In this document: piece by piece, positions 22,550 to 34,518 of the stretch
How the letters are laid out: each line of letters begins with the position of its first letter
Numbering within the stretch: the first letter of the stretch is position 1
The notes under the pieces: generated by a model
What the model saw: only the letters and a program-made list of their open reading frames with translations
The model's database searches: none
Told to the model about the DNA's origin: nothing
Translations under genes and position numbers: made by a program
From: Cenococcum geophilum 1.58
Taxonomy: Eukaryota > Ascomycota > Dothideomycetes > Gloniales > Gloniaceae
Assembly: GCA_001692895.1 (NCBI GenBank)
Contig: KV748177.1
Location: 5,122,130 to 5,186,129 of the forward strand
Direction: 5' to 3'
DNA: 64,000 bases

Positions 22550-23340
22550 TTAATTTAGTGTTGTTAGCGTTTAGCCTAGTTTTAGCAAATTACAATTATA
22601 GCCAATATACTGCCTATACGGCTGTGCTCGGCGATAGAGACACTTACTTTAAATTGTATAAACTGAATTTAGTGGATATAGAATATTTATATCTTAGCAT
22701 TTAACGCGTTAGAGATAATTAAGCAGTGCGTAGTAAATAGGTAAAGTCTAGTATACTATAAACTAGAAAGTATAGTGTGATTAAACGTTATATTAATTAA
22801 GAGTATCTCTATGAAAATTTTATAGCCCTAGACTAGAGTAAAATGGCCATTTACTATATTATATATAGCCGCCATTAACGCCTCTTAACTTGCAAGCCAG
22901 GTGCTACTTTTATTTATCTATAATATTAATATCTATATAGGAGGTATAGAACTGCTTAAGTTAGCTTAAAACTAAATAGACCTATATAAATCTTACCTAA
23001 ACCGCGTTGGTATATAGTTTATATTGACCTAAGAAATCCTAAAGCTAATATACCCTATATACGCTCCTAACTTAAATATTGTAAGGTATTCTAAATAAAC
23101 ACTAGTAAGGCCTATTACTGCCATTGCTGCTATATATTTCTTTATTAAATAGGCTAATATTTAACACTCCACGCTTTTAGTAAGTAATTTAATAGAAAGG
23201 AGAAATTCTTACCTCTCCCTCTTAGTGATACGTTTGGTTTCCCTTAATTTGCTTTCTATATTTATACCTTATTCTATAAGGTAGTGTCCTACCTACTAAG
23301 ACTGCCGTTTATACTTCTAGGCTAGTAACTTCTAAACCAG
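22550..23340 (+). pseudogene. Unknown relic, Cys-rich middle
   Basis: A plus-strand frame of about 260 codons reads ISLVLLAFSLVLANYNYSQY, DRDTYFKLYKLNLVDIEYLY, PRWYIVYIDLRNPKANIPYI, LKYCKVFQINTSKAYYCHCC and FLPLPLSDTFGFPQFAFYIY. Stops are TAA/TAG at Gln sites. The Cys/His cluster near 23060-23140 could have been a zinc site. It starts some 40 bp after the BTB gene on the same strand. No family is recognised. Confidence 0.35.
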
Positions 23341-25919
23341 TATATATTGCCTACAATGCTATCCTATACTTTTAGAGTAGATATTACACTATTCTCTTAA
23401 TAGTAGGTATTAATAGGAGAGCTAGGGGCAGCCCAAAGTCTTAGATATCCTTTTATTTAGCACTACTATTTTTAAAATGCACTATAGAAGGATTCTAAAG
23501 AGTTAAAACTAAGTATAGTATAAAACTCTTAAATACCAGCTACTCTAGAATTAGCCTATTAGTTTAAAATATATAAAAGAGAGTAGTCTTTGCTATAATT
23601 GCGCGTATATCCTATATCCCCTACAAAATTACCCTACTTATTTACTTTAGAGATAAAAATAATCTATAAAATAAAAAGTTAGATATGCTTTATAGGTGGG
23701 GGCTCTTTTACTCTACCGATAAAGAGCTATAAACTTGTATAATATTATAGAGTAAGAAGTAAATAATGGTCTTTATTTTAAGGGATTAATTATAACGGTT
23801 ATCTATAACCAAACTGATATATATAGCTCTTAAAAGATAGTACCTATATAAAAGAGGTGGAAGGAATAAATTTAAGGGTCGGTTGGGTAAACTTTAATAG
23901 CGTATTAGCTATAGAGAATTTAGAAGTATAAAATCAATAATAGAATAAGGGATTTCGCTATTAATAACAATGTCTAGTAAAAATAAGTACTTTAAGCTAC
24001 AGCTAAGAGACCTAGGTGGCTATTAAATTAGTAAGTTAATAGTTACTAAGAAAGAATATAGCCTCTAGCGTAGCTAACTTACGCTTTGCTTTGGTTTTAA
24101 GATAGATACCCGCTAGAAATATAAATCTCTACTAACTAAATCTTCTTTAATTTTGTTTGGTTTTCCTAGGGGAATAAAGGGGGATTATCTTTAAAGCATA
24201 ACCTAGGATTAATTTGCATTAATCTAAAGGCTGTATAATATAAGATTTTATTTACTATTTATATAATTTCCTATTAGGAAGTAGTTAACTGTATTATTTA
24301 ATCCTCTATGCTAATACTACTTAAATAAGTCTGCTCTTACCAACTTAATATCTATACTAGTATTATATAAGCTTATATAAAAGAACCCTTTTAATATCTT
24401 TATACAATTTCTTTCTTTTAGTAGGCTATAGTTGTTAACTACTATCTTCCCTAACTCCTTTAACTCCTATTACTCTCTAGTAAGACCCTTATAACTAGGC
24501 TAAGACTTTGCCTAGCATATCTCTATAGTTATTATCTCTTCGATCTTTAGTTTTTCTTAAATTGCGTATTACCACTTTTAGTCATTTAAGGTGGCATTTC
24601 TATTTGGCGTCTTCTATAACGTTTCTAGGTCTATTATAATCGTTTTGTAGCCTACTCTTGAGAATTTATATCTACTAAGAGGAAGATAGCTTAATGTCTT
24701 TTGTTAAACCTTTACGGAATAAAAGGTTTTAAATACAGTCTTTCGTTCTTTAAGTATAGTGCGGATATAAAGATCTCCCGGGTTTTTTTTATATTATTAG
24801 TATAATAAAGATTTAAGTGACGGAAGTATTAATAACCTAAAGACGTTGGTTTTGCGATTTTATCGTACTTATGGGATTTCTATTATTTTATTAAAAATAA
24901 ATATTAACGGGTATAGAGTATTTATACTACTAAGTAGGAAGACGTATAAACGTAGTTTAGGGAATCCGGGAATAGAGTTAAGAATTTAGTAAGGTTAATA
25001 GAATTGGTAAAAATTGTAGTTATACTACGCCTTTCTCACTACGCCTCCTACTCTACGAAATACCCTACGCTAAATGCGTGTGGAAATAATAGGCTATATA
25101 GAAATCCTATACTAAACAAGTTATGGATAAGAAATCAAAATAATAAATTAGGTAGGGGTGTATATTCCCTACCTAATTATATATATGAAAAAAAGGTCAC
25201 CTAATATTTGTGGCGTTATAATCCATACACTTATTCGCTTCTTTAAGTTATTATTATTATCTCCGCTACTTCCCTTTAGATAGGAAATTAGAGGCGCCCT
25301 ATATATGCAATTTCTCCTTAGTTGCGCGTTTAGGATAAGTAAGAAATATAGAGGTATGGGCGAAAATAGAGTTGGAAAACGTTGGGGCCATAATCCGCCT
25401 AGAGATTAACATCTTGCTAAGTTGTAATGTTTAAGAAATTTACTATATATACCGCCTATAAAGATCTATACTTAAATGGCACATTCCGCGTGTTTAACTT
25501 TAAGCTCGTTCTTAAAAAGGCTTTATAAAGCTATCTACCTATCTACCTCTTAAGTGTTCTATAATTTCGTTTATAAGTTATAGAGAAGTAGATTATCCTC
25601 TTAGAGTTATAGTAATTTACATTATATAGCTATAATAGTACGGTCTCTCCCTTAGCTATCCTTAAGGATTTTAATATATCTTATATAGCTTATACCCCTT
25701 AAAGCTTAATATAGAACGATAATTTCTTCTAATTTCGGCCACTTTTTGCCTGGTATAGTGGTAGTAAAGATAATAAAGATAAAATTAAACTTTTAGCTAC
25801 CTAGCCTAACCTTTATATATGAATTAGAAGTTGCTACCTGCCTTAAGGTTGGCCACTTAAACGTCTCTAAGATGCGTATAACGGATAACCTATTAACTAC
25901 CCTACGTAAACTTACTAGA
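23341..25919. other. Unassigned RIP-mutated sequence
   Basis: Scattered coding-like pieces (for example plus-strand INLRVGWVNFNSVLAIENLEV near 23860-23930) but no domain. At 25750-25920 the minus strand gives a continuation-like fragment with RYTHLRDV-VANLKAGSNF that may belong to the gene starting at 26444. The open frame at 25004-25204 is TA-rich and matches nothing. Confidence 0.3.
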
Positions 25920-26444
25920 ACTAGCTTTACTAATTCGGTCGGTAATATCCAATATTGCAGCGTGAACCTTAAGTGTCTAGGGTAGGAGCTTGTCGATATA
26001 TCCTTTAGTTTCTACTATATGCCTTTTAATTTGCTCTAACTTGTCCACGATAAAAAGCTAAAGTTGCTTTACTTACTCCTGTAAGCCTTTTAGCTAAATA
26101 GGGACGTCTTATAAAACTGCTAGCGATTTATTTATAGGCTGTGTAACCTACGTCTACGTTAGTAAGTTATTAGTGCCATTAATATCTAATAAGTTAGGCT
26201 TATTCTATCGAAGCCCCCCGTCCTTATTAACTGTGCTATAGCACTAATCTAGTATAATAGGATGTCCGCCTAAGCCTTTAAGCCATGTTTCTAGATTGCT
26301 CTCTTTCTACTATATATTTGTAATATATATAGGTGAATTCTCTAGGGGCTTTAATTTAGGCTCCTATATTGTTTTAAGTTTTAGAATCTCCGGAAAAAGA
26401 GCGTCCTAATCTTTAAAAAAGATGTTATTATCTATACTCTCCAT
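25920..26444 (-). pseudogene. Unknown relic with putative start, Leu/Gln-rich helical C-terminus
   Basis: From a minus-strand ATG (complement of 26442-26444) one frame runs about 170 codons: MESIDNNIFFKD, ALFPEILKLKTI, PKLKPLENSPIYITNI, SNLETWLKGLGGHPIILD, NLLDINGTNNLLT, then a helical stretch QLFIVDKLEQIKRHIVETKG and KVHAAILDITDRISKASSSK. The stops, at least ten, are TAA/TAG where Gln is plausible. The helical region suggests a coiled coil. A minisatellite starts about 250 bp upstream. No family is recognised. Confidence 0.4.
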
Positions 26445-26696
26445 TATTTTAAGAGCAGTAGGAACGCTTTTATATTACTAAAATTGATAATATATTACCC
26501 CTCTGGACCTACTTATATATAATATCCCTAACCGATATCTTTCGTAGCTAGTCGTGTATATAATTCGCTCTGTTCTAAACGGAGATATATAAACCCCTAT
26601 AAGCAGTAGTAATGAATTACTATCGCGTATAAAAGTGGAGTTCCCTATAAAGAGGGTAAAGAGCGGCGGTGCTATTAAATACCGAATAATAATGCC

Positions 26697-26879
26697 GGGT
26701 GGGTAGATGTGCTGGGTAGGTGGATGTGCTAGGTAGGTGGATGTGCTAGGTAAGTAAATATTCATACTAGGTAAGTGAATATTCATGCTAAGTAAGTGAA
26801 TATTTATACTGGGTAGGTGAACATTCATGCTAGGTGGATTAAGTAGTGTAGTAGGTAGATGAAGTTGTATACTAGGTAA
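26697..26879 (+). repeat. Minisatellite with two unit types (locus 3)
   Basis: A 17-bp unit (GGTAGGTGGATGTGCTA, about three copies) gives way to a 21-bp unit (GGTAAGTGAATATTCATGCTA, about four copies), then degenerates into GGATTAAGTAG. The open frame on the minus strand here is a by-product of the repeat (LPSMNIH-like units) and is not a gene. Confidence 0.75.
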
Positions 26880-27209
26880 AGGCGTTATAACGGTAATTAG
26901 TGACGGAAATGGATAGTATAATAGATTTCACCTCTTTTACTCTATCTAACTTAATTTAGCGTTTAAGTACGTTTTATAAATCGAGATAGCCTATATAATC
27001 TAAGTCGGATACCTATTTTAAGGTACCTGTAATATACTATACGGGGAAATCTAAAGCGTATTAGATTTAAGAGGTGGCTTTCCCTAATATACTAAACGTT
27101 CTTATAAAGGAATAAAGTAGGCCAGCTATATAGCTCTTACGTTAGTTACCACTTATCACTCCTAGCTTTACTACTCTATAGCTCTTTTATTTATCAATCT
27201 TCCGATCTC
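26880..27209. other. No recognisable gene
   Basis: Spacer of RIP-mutated sequence. Nothing else is seen. Confidence 0.35.
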
Positions 27210-27970
27210 ACTAGCCTATCCTCTTTACGCTAGTTATACCTCTATATTTTAGATATATTATTTAGCAAGAAGGCATACTACCCTAAGGAGAAAAAGCTTT
27301 TTTTGGATCTAAGGGCTAAATATAATAATAAACTATAAGGCTGGATAATAGAGGCCTATAATAATAGGGTTTAAAATATTTAGCGATATAAAATAGAGGA
27401 TGCCTTAACTAACAAGCATAAAGCCTTAAAGAGGAGAGAGGTTAAGAATTAGGCGAGAATAAAGAGGATTGCTAATAACGGGAGGCCCGAAGTAAATACC
27501 CCTATTTTTACTAAGGCGGTACCTCCTAGACAATCTACCGTGAGCTATCTATATAGCCCGTACTTTTAATATCCTCCTACTATAGTAAACGGGCAGGAAT
27601 TCTAGACCTATATTATAAGTTATAGCACAAATTCCATACTGAAAATTTGGTGTTAACTTATATAAGCTATAAATTCCCTAGCTATAAACTAACGCTGTAT
27701 TACTTTAGAGTGCTAATAAAACTATTAAAGAAGAGGTTAAGGGTTAGTTTGACGTATATTCGTAATACTTTATTAAGTTAGGTAATTAGCTATAATTAGG
27801 AGTTCTATAACCTTTAATTTATTAAAGGTAAAATGAGTATTAATATTAGTAGCGGGGCAGAGTAGACTCCCTTAATTTAGGTAAGGTTATATAACGGGAT
27901 ATATATAGATAGTTATTATAGATAAATTGATATTAACTCTAAATTGGCTTTTAAACCATCTCCCTTAGAT
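27210..27970 (+). pseudogene. Unknown basic, helical relic
   Basis: One plus-strand frame of about 250 codons: DILFSKKAYYPKEKKLFLDL, RAKYNNKL, KIEDALTNKHKALKRREVKN, ARIKRIANNGRPEVNTPIF, TKAVPPRQSTVSYLYSPYF and KRLRVSLTYIRNTLLS, ending near KPSPLDLEKLFKYFL. It is strongly basic in the first half. Stops are of the RIP type. A nucleic-acid-binding role would fit, but no domain is recognised. Confidence 0.35.
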
Positions 27971-28099
27971 TTAGAGAAACTCTTTAAATACTTCCTATAA
28001 GTGTGTTGAAGTTAAATCTTCCCTAACTGCGCTTTAAGTGATTATACCCTACTTATTACTGTTTAATTTAAGATTTTAAGACAACCTTAATAAAGGCGC

Positions 28100-29420
28100 T
28101 GCCGCTATATATACCATTATACACGTGTAGCGATTTTAAAACCTCCTTAGGCGTATCCGTGGTTATCTTTATCCTTAAATAAATCAGTTTGATTCTGAAA
28201 ATGAGAGGGATTAGAGCGTTATAGCAATTCTAATAGACAGCCACAGGGCTTCCAGAACTAGTAATTGCGGTTTGCTATTCTTAATATCCTAGTTATTAAG
28301 CACATTATGGGCGATAAGCTAGGCTATAATAAACCCTTATATAAATATATTAGCTTAATGGTTCCTAGTAATTAATTATTAATATCGCATTACTTATAAG
28401 GTTAAACTAGGTGATTAGATAACGGTTATAAACCTTATAGCTTTACGAACATAGCGTACCTTAAGAGTATTAAGCTCTTTATACATTACGAGCAACGTAT
28501 AAAGAGGGGTAGTAGCTCTACTCTATAAAACTTAATCTAATACACCTTACTATCTTCTAGCAGAAAGAAAAACTTAATAGTAACTAACTCTGCCCTAGGA
28601 CCGGTAAGGAGAATATAGAATCTACTATTTTCTATATTATCTACTAATCGAGACTAAGATACCGCGTATCCGCTGCTAATTATATAACGAATAAACATAT
28701 TGGGATTTCCTAAAGGAATTTTACGGGAATGTTTATATGGTAAACGATTACTTATAAAGCCTTAAGCTACGTATAAGAGATCTTAATTAACGCCTTATAT
28801 ATGCCACTATGTTAGCTAAGAACGCTACAATTTCGTATAGGAAATATTAGGACGCTCTCTTTAAGTGCAAAGAGGAGCTTATATAAGAGCGGCTAGAGTA
28901 TTAAGAGAGTAGAGAAGAACTATAATTTGAAAAAGAAAGAGCAGATAAAGCAGAAAAATGCTTAGAGTGCGCTTATAATGTAGTACAAGAGGCTAGAAAG
29001 ATAGTAGATACTTTACGCAGGGAGATTGCGATGCTAAAGGGAGACTAATATATAGTCTATAACTTAACTCTAATAACCGCCAACCTAATGTATTAGATTG
29101 CAGTAATGAACAGGAAACTTAACGCTTTAGATAAAATTATAGAATTAGAGGATTAAAAAGCCTTATTCCAAAAGTAGATGCTTTAAGCACTAGATAAAAA
29201 TAATAATTTATAACGGCAAGTCCGGGATAGCTAGGATGCGCTTAAGTATACCAAACTTTAGCTAGAGAAAGAAAGAGAGGAGAATACGGGCCTTAGAGGG
29301 ATTATTAATAGTAGTATATTAGATAAGAGCGATGCAAAGAATAAGAAGAAACGGACTTAAAGAGCCCCTAAGAAGCTTAACTACTAAATTAGTATTAATA
29401 GGAAGTAGTATAGTTAATCT
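28100..29420 (+). pseudogene. Coiled-coil protein relic
   Basis: Plus-strand frames give an N-terminal part with ITVINLIALRT and SSSRKKNLIVTNSALGPVRR, then from about 28690 YGNVYMVNDYL and LKLRIRDLN, followed by a long coiled coil: KYQDALFKCKEELI-type, ESREEL, FEKERADKAEKCLECAYNVV, QEARKIVDTLRREIAMLKGD. The tail is basic (NKKKRT, RAPKKLN). It faces the kinase relic at 29590-30300 tail to tail. Frame changes between N- and C-parts may mark an intron or an indel. The coiled coil is clear; the protein's identity is not. Confidence 0.45.
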
Positions 29421-29589
29421 ATCGTATTAATTTCATTGTATAATCCCTAGGGTCTTTCTTTTACTATTATCGCCGTATAAATATAAGGATAAAGACATTA
29501 GGAACTAGTTGAATTTTTTAAAAAGCGCGACTATAATTTATATAAGCAACGTATTTAAACTAGGAAGTAATACAACCTACTTTTAGAAG

Positions 29590-30300
29590 CTCCTCTAAAG
29601 TTATAAATTCTATATTCTTTAAGAAACTCCGCGCCTTAGGAGATTATACTTCTAGACGTTAAAGAACTAACGTCCCTAGATTCTAGATGCTCGTATTAGT
29701 CTCTATTAATTGTATTATAAGGCGACCTAACGCTTATATATCTTAGGTATCTATTATAGACGCCTTATTTTCCTCTATTATTATACTTTCGGCAATATTT
29801 ACTAGTAAGAGCTATTAGTATTCCTATCTCTTATAAATAGGTTAAGTGTTTTACTAATTCTAATATTTTCTGCAACTAAGAGTATAATATTATCGGTATT
29901 AAAGTAGCCGTGGATAATTTAAAGGACCCGCTGTAAATAATATATACCCTTAAGAACCTTGTATATAGTTAGTGTTATATATACAGTTATAACCGGCTAG
30001 CTTACTTTATAATATATCACCACTATATAATACTCTTTAAGTATTATAAAGACAGAGTTGACCTCTAATAACGTTACTTTAAAATAATTATACTTATAGA
30101 TGCTAAATAAAGAACCTTAATATAAAAAGACTTTATATAGCTTTATAATATTACCATAAGAGAACTCTTTTAAACGATGTATGCAACTATTGGTAGGTTT
30201 TAACGCGTATTTCTTTATTATAACGAGTTTATAGTTTGAACTTTTACCGTAAGATATAATAGCCTATCCCCCTAATTCTCGCTTCTAAAAGGGGTGGTAG
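29590..30300 (-). pseudogene. Protein kinase relic
   Basis: One minus-strand frame for over 130 codons carries YGKSSNYKLVIIKKYAL (beta-3 Lys), HRLKEFSYGNIIKLYKVFLY, YNYFKVTLLEVNSVFIILKE, YKVLKGIYYLQRVL, then the catalytic loop as IIHGYFNTDNIILLVAENI, expected HGDLN-type. A later frame gives the F-helix region (GRLIIQLIETNTS, expected WSLGCLIIQLME). The catalytic Asp reads Tyr and the stops are TAA/TAG. The shape fits PAK/STE-like kinases found as multicopy families in fungi. It lies antisense to, and downstream of, the coiled-coil relic. Confidence 0.65.
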
Positions 30301-30822
30301 TGTTTATTAGGGTTGTCTAGTCTATATACAAGTCGCTATAGCTCTTCTTTTATAGGCTACGCGTTTAATTTATTAAAGGGCAATATTTAAAAAGCTTTAG
30401 GAAGATTAAAAGGCCGTAGGAACTTCTAATAAGCTACTTTCTTTACTTTGCTTTCCTTTAAGGCAGGCTTATCGCTGCTAGGTATATTTGGTAGGGAGTT
30501 ATTAGGTTTAGTACTAATCCGACCGCGCCTACTATTATTAGTATTCCTTAGAAATAGAGTTACTAGCCGCGGTTGCGTTAGAGCTATTGAGGTGCGAAAA
30601 CGTATTAATACTTAATGTACTTACTAATACTTATCCTATATATATATATATTACAGTACTAGGCTTATAGAATGTTAAAGTCTCCTTAACTATACTATTT
30701 ATATAGGCTATTAGGTTACAGCCTTACTACTAATATTTAAGGTTGTCTTAATTACTAGTATATTAGCTAGGACCTATTTAAAAAGTTTAGTAGCGGCCTA
30801 AATCTTCTTAAAATCGCAAATT
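30301..30822. other. No recognisable gene
   Basis: Spacer between the kinase relic (-) and the unknown relic starting at 30823 (+). It would hold both 5' regions. No motif is seen apart from a TA repeat near 30640-30652. Confidence 0.35.
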
Positions 30823-31802
30823 ATGTCTGCTCCTAATAGATTTGGGAGAAGGGATAAATAGGCTTTATAGGTGAAACAGCGTGCTAATAAGCCTCCGGAG
30901 GTTACCCTTCTAAATTATAAGATTAGGCTTCGCGAAGGGACCTCTATAGCGCTTAAAGCCACTACTTAACGCCTATAAACGGGTAAAAGTAGCTCCCCGT
31001 TAGACGATAGAGTCCGACTTATAAGAGATAACGGCTATTTACAGGTGGAAATTCAGTTCTATTGGGATTGCTTTAAGTACGCTTAATAATTCCACCTTAA
31101 AGTTAGTAATATTTATTAACAGTTATAAGTTGCTTACTATTAAGATGCTTTATAAACCGGAGATTTTCTTAAGTACTGTAATAAGCTTTATATTAATCTT
31201 TGCTATATAATAGAGCGTTATATAGATAACCAACGCAAAGCTAAGAAATCTTGGTTGGAGTTTTTTGGCCCACCTAAAATTGGAGCAGATTACGATGGCC
31301 GATTGTAATAGTATAGAGTATAATAGGTGGCATTCAGTAGATCTGGATATTTAGATAGTAGATATTTTTATATTATGCTATTCCTTATCTAGCTATCTTA
31401 TTAAGGCAATTAGAACTTCAAATTAAGGAAGTTAGGGCAGTAGTAACTTATATCTTACCTATTATATATGCTTAATAATTAATTGCTAACTAAGAATTAT
31501 TAGCTAGGGGATGACTATGGTCCACTAATGGTGGCAATACTCCTATAGTGTAGTAAGATGCTATATATCACGTAAAATAATTTCACTAGTTACTTTAGTC
31601 TACTACTTTAAAAAAAGGAAAATACTCTTTATATAGTTTTTATTTCACCTAACGCGGTTACTCTTATAATAATAACATTAAAAGATAACGAATTATAGTA
31701 GGCTATAAGCTTGTTAGCAAGCTTAATTAATTAAAGACTTCCTCTACTATTAGAATTATAAGGTTATAGGGTTATAGTAGAGCTATCTTAAGGATCTAAT
31801 TA
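30823..31802 (+). pseudogene. Unknown 325-codon relic, single frame
   Basis: From ATG 30823 (MSAPNRFGRRD) one frame continues to about 31802 without a frameshift. Landmarks are ANKPPEVTLLNYKIRLREGT, SSPLDDRVRLIRDNGYLQVE, IQFYWDCFKYA, FLKYCNKLYINLCYIIERYI, KSWLEFFGPPKIGADYDGRL, GDDYGPLMVAILL and LKDNEL--AISLLASLIN. About thirty in-frame TAA/TAG codons are consistent with Gln or Trp sites, while a few CAG/CAA survive. It was clearly a protein of about 325 residues with a Gln-rich composition. I do not recognise it. Confidence 0.5.
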
Positions 31803-33200
31803 ATAATAGAGATAACGCAGACAATAAATATTGATTGATTTATAATGTAGTAGATGCGGTTAATATCTATATAGATTGCATGCGGACTTTATCCTCGCAA
31901 TATATCTAGAGCTTAGTTAGTATCTTTCGCTTAATTCTAACATCTACTGCCCCTAACCTATCCTAAAAATTCCTAAGGTTCTCTTAAATATAACTTATAA
32001 AGGGTATTATAGGCGCAGAGCCTATCGTTCCTCTTACTACTATGCTTACCGTGGATATCGCGCTTATATAATAATAGACAAGTATAACATCTAAAAACTT
32101 TAGAACTGTAGGTCGGAGTCCCGCACCTAAACTAGTTTTACTGTTTTTTACCTTTGTCAAGGTGGCAATTTATATAAAAACTATCCACTTTCTATGTAAG
32201 CATTAGAGAGCTTCCTATAAAAGCTTATAATTAGTGAGTAGGGACGGACCTCTTTCCCTACGAGATAACGTCCCGTAGTAGCGGTGGTACTTACGCTTGC
32301 CCTTTTAGGCTTAACCAAACGGGCTAGTATAGTAAGGCGTGCATATCAACAAATATAAGAAGCGTTAATATTTTATAAATCGATATCTTTCTAAAATAGA
32401 TATTGATAAAATAAATAAGTCCTTGTTATAACGAATATATTAAAAGTATTTAGCTAATTAGCGATAAGAATATGTATACCAATTAGTAAATTTAGAAAAT
32501 TTATTCTTCTTAGTATGTCTTAGGAAAAGCTGGTATTCGTTCACACTTATAACCTCTATTTAGGTGCTAAGAAGGCTTAAGCTTTTCCGCTCTCTTAGAA
32601 ACTCTACTAGCGATTAATTAAAGCGGGCCTCTGTTTAGCCTACCTAATTTAGCCTTAGCCTGCCGAGTAAAGACTAAATAGACCCCCTTTTGTGCCTTGC
32701 TTGGTTACTACACCTCTTTATCTCCTAACCCTCCCATGTAAGTTCTACGGCCGTTCCGTTCTCGCCTATTTTAGCACTCCTAAAAACTACGACAAATTTG
32801 TAGTAGCTTACTATATAAGTTTAAATTAATACCTTTATTATCAAGTAATCAATTACTCTACTAGAATGATACAGGAATTTATATTATAATAGGATGTTAG
32901 TGTTAAAGAGACCAATCCGAGAAATAATAACAACTACATTAATTATAAGGAGGTTCGCTGGTGATATATAGGAAGGCAGCTATTACGTAGGGCGAGGCTG
33001 GCTACGCCTAAAGGGGCTAAGGATATACGCCGTCACTTATATTTTCCCTAGCTTGTTAACTTCAAGCCTTTACTATACGGACTGACTATTGCGTAGGGAA
33101 ATACGTTTAGATTATAAGAACTTTTAATATAGGCTAAAACAGAGTGCGGGGAGACATTAGTAGGTATATGGGAATGACACGGATGAGGCAGTTAACGTAG
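31803..33200. other. No recognisable gene
   Basis: RIP-mutated spacer. GGTCGGAGTCCCGCACC at 32112-32128 looks like a tRNA T-arm, but no acceptor or anticodon arm can be folded around it. Nothing else can be supported. Confidence 0.3.
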
Positions 33201-33262
33201 ATCGGGTGGGTTAGGTGGATTAAGTAGATTAGATAGATAACGGATTAAATAGGTTAATACTA
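33201..33262 (+). repeat. Minisatellite, GGTGGGTTAGGTGGATTAAG-like (locus 4)
   Basis: Degenerate units of 9-11 bp (GGTGGGTTAGGTGGATTAAG, TAGATTAGATAGATAACGG and so on). It lies about 300 bp upstream of the repeat-bearing deoxyribosyltransferase-like relic. Confidence 0.55.
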
Positions 33263-33569
33263 GGTCCACGTATATAGGGCTATAGCAGCATTTAGATCTG
33301 TATAGCTCTTTTAAATATATAGAAGAGATCTATAGGGCTTATAGGCCCCTTATTCTAAGGCTTACTCTTTTAAGGTAAATTTAGGACTTTAAGCCCTCTA
33401 TTATAAGGTAGGAGTATATATTCTTATAAAGGAGAAGACTATAAAATAACAATAGCACCCACCTAGAAAATATAAAATCACCCACTATTTTCTTTATATA
33501 GGACTAATAGGCAAGGCTTTTATTCCGTATCTAAGTTAATCTATCCCTACACTTCTAGTTTATCGCTAT

Positions 33570-34420
33570 AAATCTAACTAATATCTTAGCTAAATCTATA
33601 GCTATAGCCCTAGTTGTTTTAACTTTTACCGAACTTTTTACCGACTGCACGCCTATTATCCCAACTATTATAAGTCCTACTAGGATTATTACTAAGTCTC
33701 TAGCTATAACCCCAACCAATATCTTGGCTAAATCTATAGCTATAGCCCTAGTTATTTTAACTCCTACTAAACTTTCCGCCGACTCTACGCCTACTATCCC
33801 AACTATTATAAGTCCTACTAAGATTACTATTAAGTCTCCGGCTATAACCCTAACTACTATAAAGTCTACTACGCAGGATATGCACCTAGGCTTTTCTGTT
33901 TACTAACCACTAGATATAGCTCCTCTTACTAGCGGATCTATTTTTCTTACTGGTAGTATAGAAATGGGGAAAGCGCCTAAATAGTAAAATGATGTAACGA
34001 AGCGCCTTAGCTTGCTCCTAATTACGGTTCTAAATCCGCGCCGGGATTACTACAATGCCAATTTTAAGCAAGATATTAGTAACCCAGAATTCTATAGGCA
34101 AGTTTAATAGGGGCTTAGATGCTAGGAGAAGGCCATAGTAATTGCTATATATCTTTATCTGGGAACTGATTCCTTAATAAGTTTAATAGAGCTAGGATTA
34201 TTTATAAAAACTGGGAAAATAGTAATTTACTACCCGGATGGTTTTTATAGGAGAGGCAATATATAGGTTATATATAGTGAATATGGCGGAAAGCTAGTAG
34301 AGACGTTAGATAAACTAGTTAAGGAGGTAAAGGATAGAATAAAGTGCTATAAGAGAAGTAGTGATAAGAATACTGTTAAAAGACATATTAGCTGGTTTAA
34401 TTGTCTCCGCTAAAGCTGGC
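33570..34420 (+). pseudogene. Nucleoside 2-deoxyribosyltransferase-like relic with 46-residue N-terminal repeats
   Basis: The domain from 33920 reads SGSIFLTGSIEMGKAPK, then DVTKRLSLLLITVLNPRRD, YYNANFKQDISNPEFYR, KAIVIAIYLYLGTDSL, ISLIELGLFIKTGKIVIYYP, DGFYRRGN and VETLDKLVKEVKDRIK. This is the order of the fungal nucleoside 2-deoxyribosyltransferase-like family (GSIEMG, NPRRDDW, SLLELG, CPEG-WRRGN), which is built on the fold that swaps bases on deoxynucleosides. In-frame stops fall exactly at the family's WQ, VQW and NIQ positions. In the same frame upstream lie two 46-residue Ser/Thr/Ile-rich repeats (33580-33717 and 33718-33855). Whether these belong to the enzyme or to an adjoining gene is open: one Gln-type stop separates them. 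Confidence 0.7.
33580..33855 (+). repeat. 138-bp tandem repeat, two units
   Basis: Unit 1 starts AATATCTTAGCTAAATCTAT (33580) and unit 2 AATATCTTGGCTAAATCTAT (33718). They match at most positions over 138 bp, mainly differing by transitions. Translated, they give a 46-residue unit (NILAKSIAIALV-LT-TEL...PTIISPT-I--KS-AIT-T). The period is exactly divisible by three. Confidence 0.8.
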
Positions 34421-34518
34421 GACGACTAACCTACTTAGTTTGCTAGAGGAGTAGATAATGCAAAAAAAGGCGAAAAGCTATAATTGTCTAATTACGTTAC
34501 TTATTACCGTTATAAACC

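Noticed and set aside
26478-26828. 116-codon minus-strand open frame with repeated LPSMNIH units
   Set aside because: It is produced by the minisatellite at 26697-26879; the rest of the frame has no resemblance to a protein.
26697-26879. CRISPR-like array
   Set aside because: The units abut without unique spacers of constant length, and the organism is eukaryotic.
32105-32135. tRNA T-arm-like GGTCGGAGTCCCGCACC
   Set aside because: No matching acceptor stem, D-arm or anticodon arm can be found at the right distances.
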